Assembly: GCF_020400585.1 (NCBI RefSeq)
Contig: NZ_JAINVF010000028.1
Span: forward strand, 1-64,000
Direction: 5' to 3'
Source: Streptomyces sp. NK08204
Lineage (GTDB): Bacteria > Actinomycetota > Actinomycetes > Streptomycetales > Streptomycetaceae
Length of the DNA: 64,000 bases
Below, piece after piece: positions 61,431-64,000 of this stretch. A program made the translations under genes and the position numbers. Position 1 is the first letter of the stretch. Each line of letters opens with the position of its first letter. The notes under the pieces are model-generated. The model saw only the letters and a program-made list of their open reading frames with translations, searched no databases and had not been told where the DNA came from.

Positions 61431-62738
61431 CTACCGCGTGAAGCGCCAGTCGATGGAGCGGGTCAGCTCCTGGCGCAGCTCCGGGTCGAGGACGTACGGC
61501 GTCGGATCGGTCGCCTCGGCCGTGAGGTGGTGGACACGCCACCTCGGGCCGCCCAGGTCCAGGCCGCGGATGCGCACGGAGGTGTGGTCGCGCAGGCGGC
61601 GTACCTCGTGGCCGTCCACGTACCAGCGCAGCTGCGTGCCGGTCACGGGCAGGTCGACGACGACGCGGTCGGCGTGCCCGAGGACGCCCTCGGTCGGGGT
61701 GGAGCTGGCGAGCGGGGAAGCGTGGCGGTAGAAGCCGGCGATCATGGCTTCACGGCTGGGCAGATTGAACTCCCGGCCGAGCGACCGCATGATCGAGTTC
61801 TCGGTGGGCCGGTAGAGGCCCTTCGGGTAGTACCCGGCCCCTTCGTACGTCCCGACTACGCCGCCGTCCGGTGAGGTGCGGCCCAGCCAGCGGTACCACT
61901 TGGTGTGGTCCTCGCGCAGCTGGTCGGCGGTCGACTTGGTGATGTCCGATTGCTGCGGCTCGTCACCGGTGTAGGTCCCGTTGGTGTCGTAGGAGTACTC
62001 GTCTGCGAGCTTGCCGAGGGAGTGACCGGTCTCGTGGACGGCTATCTGGCCGGAGCGGTCGTTGCCGCCGGCCACGGTGGCGATGCCCTCGTAACCAAGG
62101 GGGGACACGACGTCGTTGTAGCCCGCACCGCCATACTTCGAGCTGTTGGCGACGACGATGACAAGATCGGCCTGCGGCGCCTTGGCGGCGTACGCCTCGA
62201 CCTTGTCGGTGTCCACACACAGCAGCCGTTCCACGTCGTCGCACCAGAAGTAGGAACCCAGGGCGGTGTCTCGCACCACGTCCTTGTCCGGGTCACCGGA
62301 GACCCCTGTGTCGTGCGAGACGGCGTCCACAGCCCAGACGTTGAACAGGTTGCGGTAGGTGGTGTAGGGCTCGACCGAGGTGATCTCCTGCCACTTCTTG
62401 ACGGCGTCGGCATGGAACTGCGCCTGCTGGGATTCCGTGTAGCCGTCACCGATCAGAACGACGTCCAGCTTGGTGCCGGTGCTGCCGTTGTTGACGATCG
62501 GGGTGACGGTGCCGTCACTGGCAGCCGCCGACTGCGGTGTGCCGGGGTGCGAAAGCGAGTTGACGACTGGGACCTTGGCGCGGCTTATGGTGCCGTCCTC
62601 TGCGAACGCTTCCACGTACTGGGTCTTGCCGGACGGCGCGGTAACGGCCGCTGCGTGCGGCGCGGGGGCGATGACTGCCGCGAGGAAAGCGGTCGCTGTC
62701 AAGACACCTGCCGCCACTGGTATTGCGCGTCTGGGCAC
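61431..62738 (-). CDS. Secreted M64-family (IgA peptidase-type) metalloprotease
   Basis: A 435-residue secreted zinc protease. GTG 62738 follows AGGAGG. The signal peptide (MPRRAIPVAAGVLTATAFLA onset) ends near residue 31. The catalytic motif is VHETGHSLGKLADEY, i.e. HExxHxxGxxxDEY of the M64 family; VVLIGDGYTESQ earlier is typical too. About 120 residues follow the catalytic region and may form a beta-sandwich. The palindrome TTAAGTGCACTTAA lies 34 bp upstream, so the gene probably has its own repressor. Confidence 0.92.
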   Translation of the reverse strand: MPRRAIPVAAGVLTATAFLAAVIAPAPHAAAVTAPSGKTQYVEAFAEDGTISRAKVPVVNSLSHPGTPQSAAASDGTVTPIVNNGSTGTKLDVVLIGDGYTESQQAQFHADAVKKWQEITSVEPYTTYRNLFNVWAVDAVSHDTGVSGDPDKDVVRDTALGSYFWCDDVERLLCVDTDKVEAYAAKAPQADLVIVVANSSKYGGAGYNDVVSPLGYEGIATVAGGNDRSGQIAVHETGHSLGKLADEYSYDTNGTYTGDEPQQSDITKSTADQLREDHTKWYRWLGRTSPDGGVVGTYEGAGYYPKGLYRPTENSIMRSLGREFNLPSREAMIAGFYRHASPLASSTPTEGVLGHADRVVVDLPVTGTQLRWYVDGHEVRRLRDHTSVRIRGLDLGGPRWRVHHLTAEATDPTPYVLDPELRQELTRSIDWRFTR

Positions 62739-62771
62739 TCCAACCTCCTGTCGGGTCAGTTAAGTTGAGAC

Positions 62772-62785
62772 TTAAGTGCACTTAA
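62772..62785. promoter_or_regulatory. 14-bp perfect palindrome upstream of the M64 protease
   Basis: TTAAGTGCACTTAA, flanked by AGTTAAGTTGAG on one side and a further CTTAACG on the other. Three or more TTAA-type half-sites in 40 bp stand out sharply in DNA of this base composition. Confidence 0.75.
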
Positions 62786-63730
62786 CTCGCCGCTTAACGT
62801 AGAGGGTTCGGTCACTGTGGGCAATGCTCTACGGAAAGGAGGCAGGACGGATGTCCGCTGCCGAGCCGGAATCGGCCGCGATCGCCAGCGAACACGCGTA
62901 GCCGCCACGCTCGTCGAGACGGCGCCAGACCGCGACCGACCAGGACGTCCCCACACGACCGCGCACACCTCGCTGGGCTTCTTGTGTGCTGCTTCCGCTG
63001 TCCGTCCGACATGACGGGGGCCGCCAGTGGGCCGTGATCGAGCCGGTACTGGTCACCTCGTCCCATGAGCCCCGCCTGGGCGCCCGGCCGGAGAAGTGAC
63101 CGCGGCGGGATCAGCGACGCCGTCCGTTCTCCCGTGGACGCGGGCCGCAGATGACCCGCCGGGCTGTGTGCGGCGTTGCCGGGCAGGCTCCCGGCCGGCT
63201 CGGCGGCGCATGCGGCAGGAAACGGGCAGGGCCTCCGGACGGTGGCCACGATCGCCGGCCGCCGGTCAGTCGAGCAGCCTCGACCGTCGGGAAGGACTTT
63301 CGCGGCTACGCATCGCAGGAGAAGTGCCTTCAGACATGGGAGGCGTCAAGCCCAGCAGGTGGGTGCGCTGATCAGTTTGCGGACATGAGCAAGAACTGCA
63401 GGGCCCCCCGTGAAGACCTGACCCTCAGCGGCGGCCGACGCCCCCGACTCGCGGACCTGTGGCCTTGGCCGCGCGCCGCTTCGGAGAGTGGGTCTCATGA
63501 ATACCCCGACGGTGTTCGCGACGGTGAGCCCGCCGACGAGCACCGCCAGGGCAGGACCGCGCCGGTCCTCGGCAACCACGCCGGCAGCCGTGGCGGCGCC
63601 CACCGCCCACGCGGCACCCGCAGCGGCGGGGCCCGGCGGGGTGGAGGGCCGGGCCGTGTCAGGCGTCGGCACGTCAGATGTCGGCGACGCCTTCCTGGAT
63701 CGCCAGCACGGCCGGCCGCAGTTGGGCCGC
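62786..63730. other. Intergenic region with degenerate DNA
   Basis: About 940 bp with no intact gene. Part of it looks like an IS5-type transposase relic (63015-63150). The rest shows nothing I can name. Confidence 0.5.
63015..63150 (+). mobile_element. Possible IS5-type transposase relic
   Basis: The plus strand reads QWAVIEPVLVTSSHEPR and RLGARPEK, then after a stop and frame change ISDAVRSPVDAG. This order matches the N-terminus of IS5-type transposases (W.xIEPLLP, GRPEKHPRR, DAIRYLVDTG). The match is short and broken, so the call is tentative. Confidence 0.45.
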
Positions 63731-64000
63731 TCAGCGGTAGGCGGCCTGGCCGGTGAGGGCCTGGCCGATGACCAGGGTGTGGATCTCGCTGGTGCCCTCA
63801 TAGGTGAGCACCGACTCGAGGTTGTTGGCGTGGCGAAGCGGCGCGTACTCCAGGGAGATGCCGTTGGCGCCGAGGATCGTGCGGCACTCACGCGCGATGG
63901 CGAGTGCCTCGCGGACGTTGTTGAGCTTCCCGACGCTGATCTGCTCGGGACGGACCCGGCCCTGGTCCTTCAGCCGGCCCAGGTGCAGGGCGAGCAGGGC
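63731..64000 (-). CDS. Acyl-CoA dehydrogenase, C-terminal end (partial, 5' end outside window)
   Basis: The last 89 residues of an acyl-CoA dehydrogenase. The helical C-terminal domain is clear: GRVRPEQISVGKLNNVREAL, ILGANGIS and HANNLESVLTYEGTSEIHTL followed by VIGQALTGQAAYR. The Glu in YEGT is the catalytic base of the glutaryl-CoA dehydrogenase group, which this piece resembles most. The N-terminal FAD domain lies beyond the right edge. Confidence 0.9.
   Translation of the reverse strand, partial: ALLALHLGRLKDQGRVRPEQISVGKLNNVREALAIARECRTILGANGISLEYAPLRHANNLESVLTYEGTSEIHTLVIGQALTGQAAYR

Overview
The base composition (very high G+C, third codon positions almost always G or C), the purine-rich ribosome binding sites, the frequent GTG starts and the gene content (modular polyketide synthase, LAL regulators, an SsgA-like protein, CGNR/ABATE regulators, many secreted hydrolases) point to an actinomycete, most likely a Streptomyces chromosome. 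No rRNA, tRNA or CRISPR array was found.

1-17 kb: the edge of a type I polyketide cluster. A PKS gene on the minus strand enters from the left. It carries a KSQ-AT-ACP loading module and a first extension module KS-AT-DH-KR, and is cut by the window edge inside the KR. Divergent from it are a cytochrome P450 and a ketosteroid-isomerase-like protein. Then come a decayed crotonyl-CoA carboxylase/reductase (ccr) gene, a LAL-type LuxR activator with a TTA codon near its start, a type II thioesterase, an IS3-type transposase relic and a second P450. CCCCTA motifs at exact 21-bp spacing occur both between PKS and P450 and upstream of the thioesterase.

17-35 kb: a mixed region with an FG-GAP repeat protein, an Ohr/OsmC peroxidase, three alpha/beta hydrolases (one Sec-type, one Tat-exported), a second LAL regulator, an aldehyde dehydrogenase, a small unknown protein, a CGNR zinc-finger regulator, two tandem ABC-F ATPases, a cytochrome b561 relic and a secreted tannase/feruloyl esterase. 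A conserved palindrome GTCACC-N9-GGTGAC recurs before many of these genes, often as two sites 41-42 bp apart. One copy abuts the start of the CGNR gene. I propose a local regulon not explained by gene annotation.

35-41 kb: an SsgA-like protein, a MarR regulator translationally coupled to a methyltransferase and divergent from a VOC protein, a DUF1326-DUF2182 pair, two hypothetical genes, and a coaD paralogue cut short where an IS5-type transposase fragment begins.

41-51 kb: a minus-strand acetate/monocarboxylate locus: LytS-type sensor kinase, LytTR regulator, small membrane protein, SSS symporter, SatP-type acetate transporter, acetyl-CoA synthetase, zinc-lid adenylate kinase, DUF485 protein and ActP-like symporter. 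Transport, activation and AMP recycling are encoded together.

51-64 kb: secreted or housekeeping enzymes: M15 D,D-carboxypeptidase, an alpha/beta hydrolase divergent from a second CGNR regulator, a PLP decarboxylase-type enzyme, a beta-carbonic anhydrase, a Sua5-type threonylcarbamoyl-AMP synthase, a short M9 collagenase-like protease, an M64 protease with its own palindrome, several transposase relics, and the C-terminal end of an acyl-CoA dehydrogenase.
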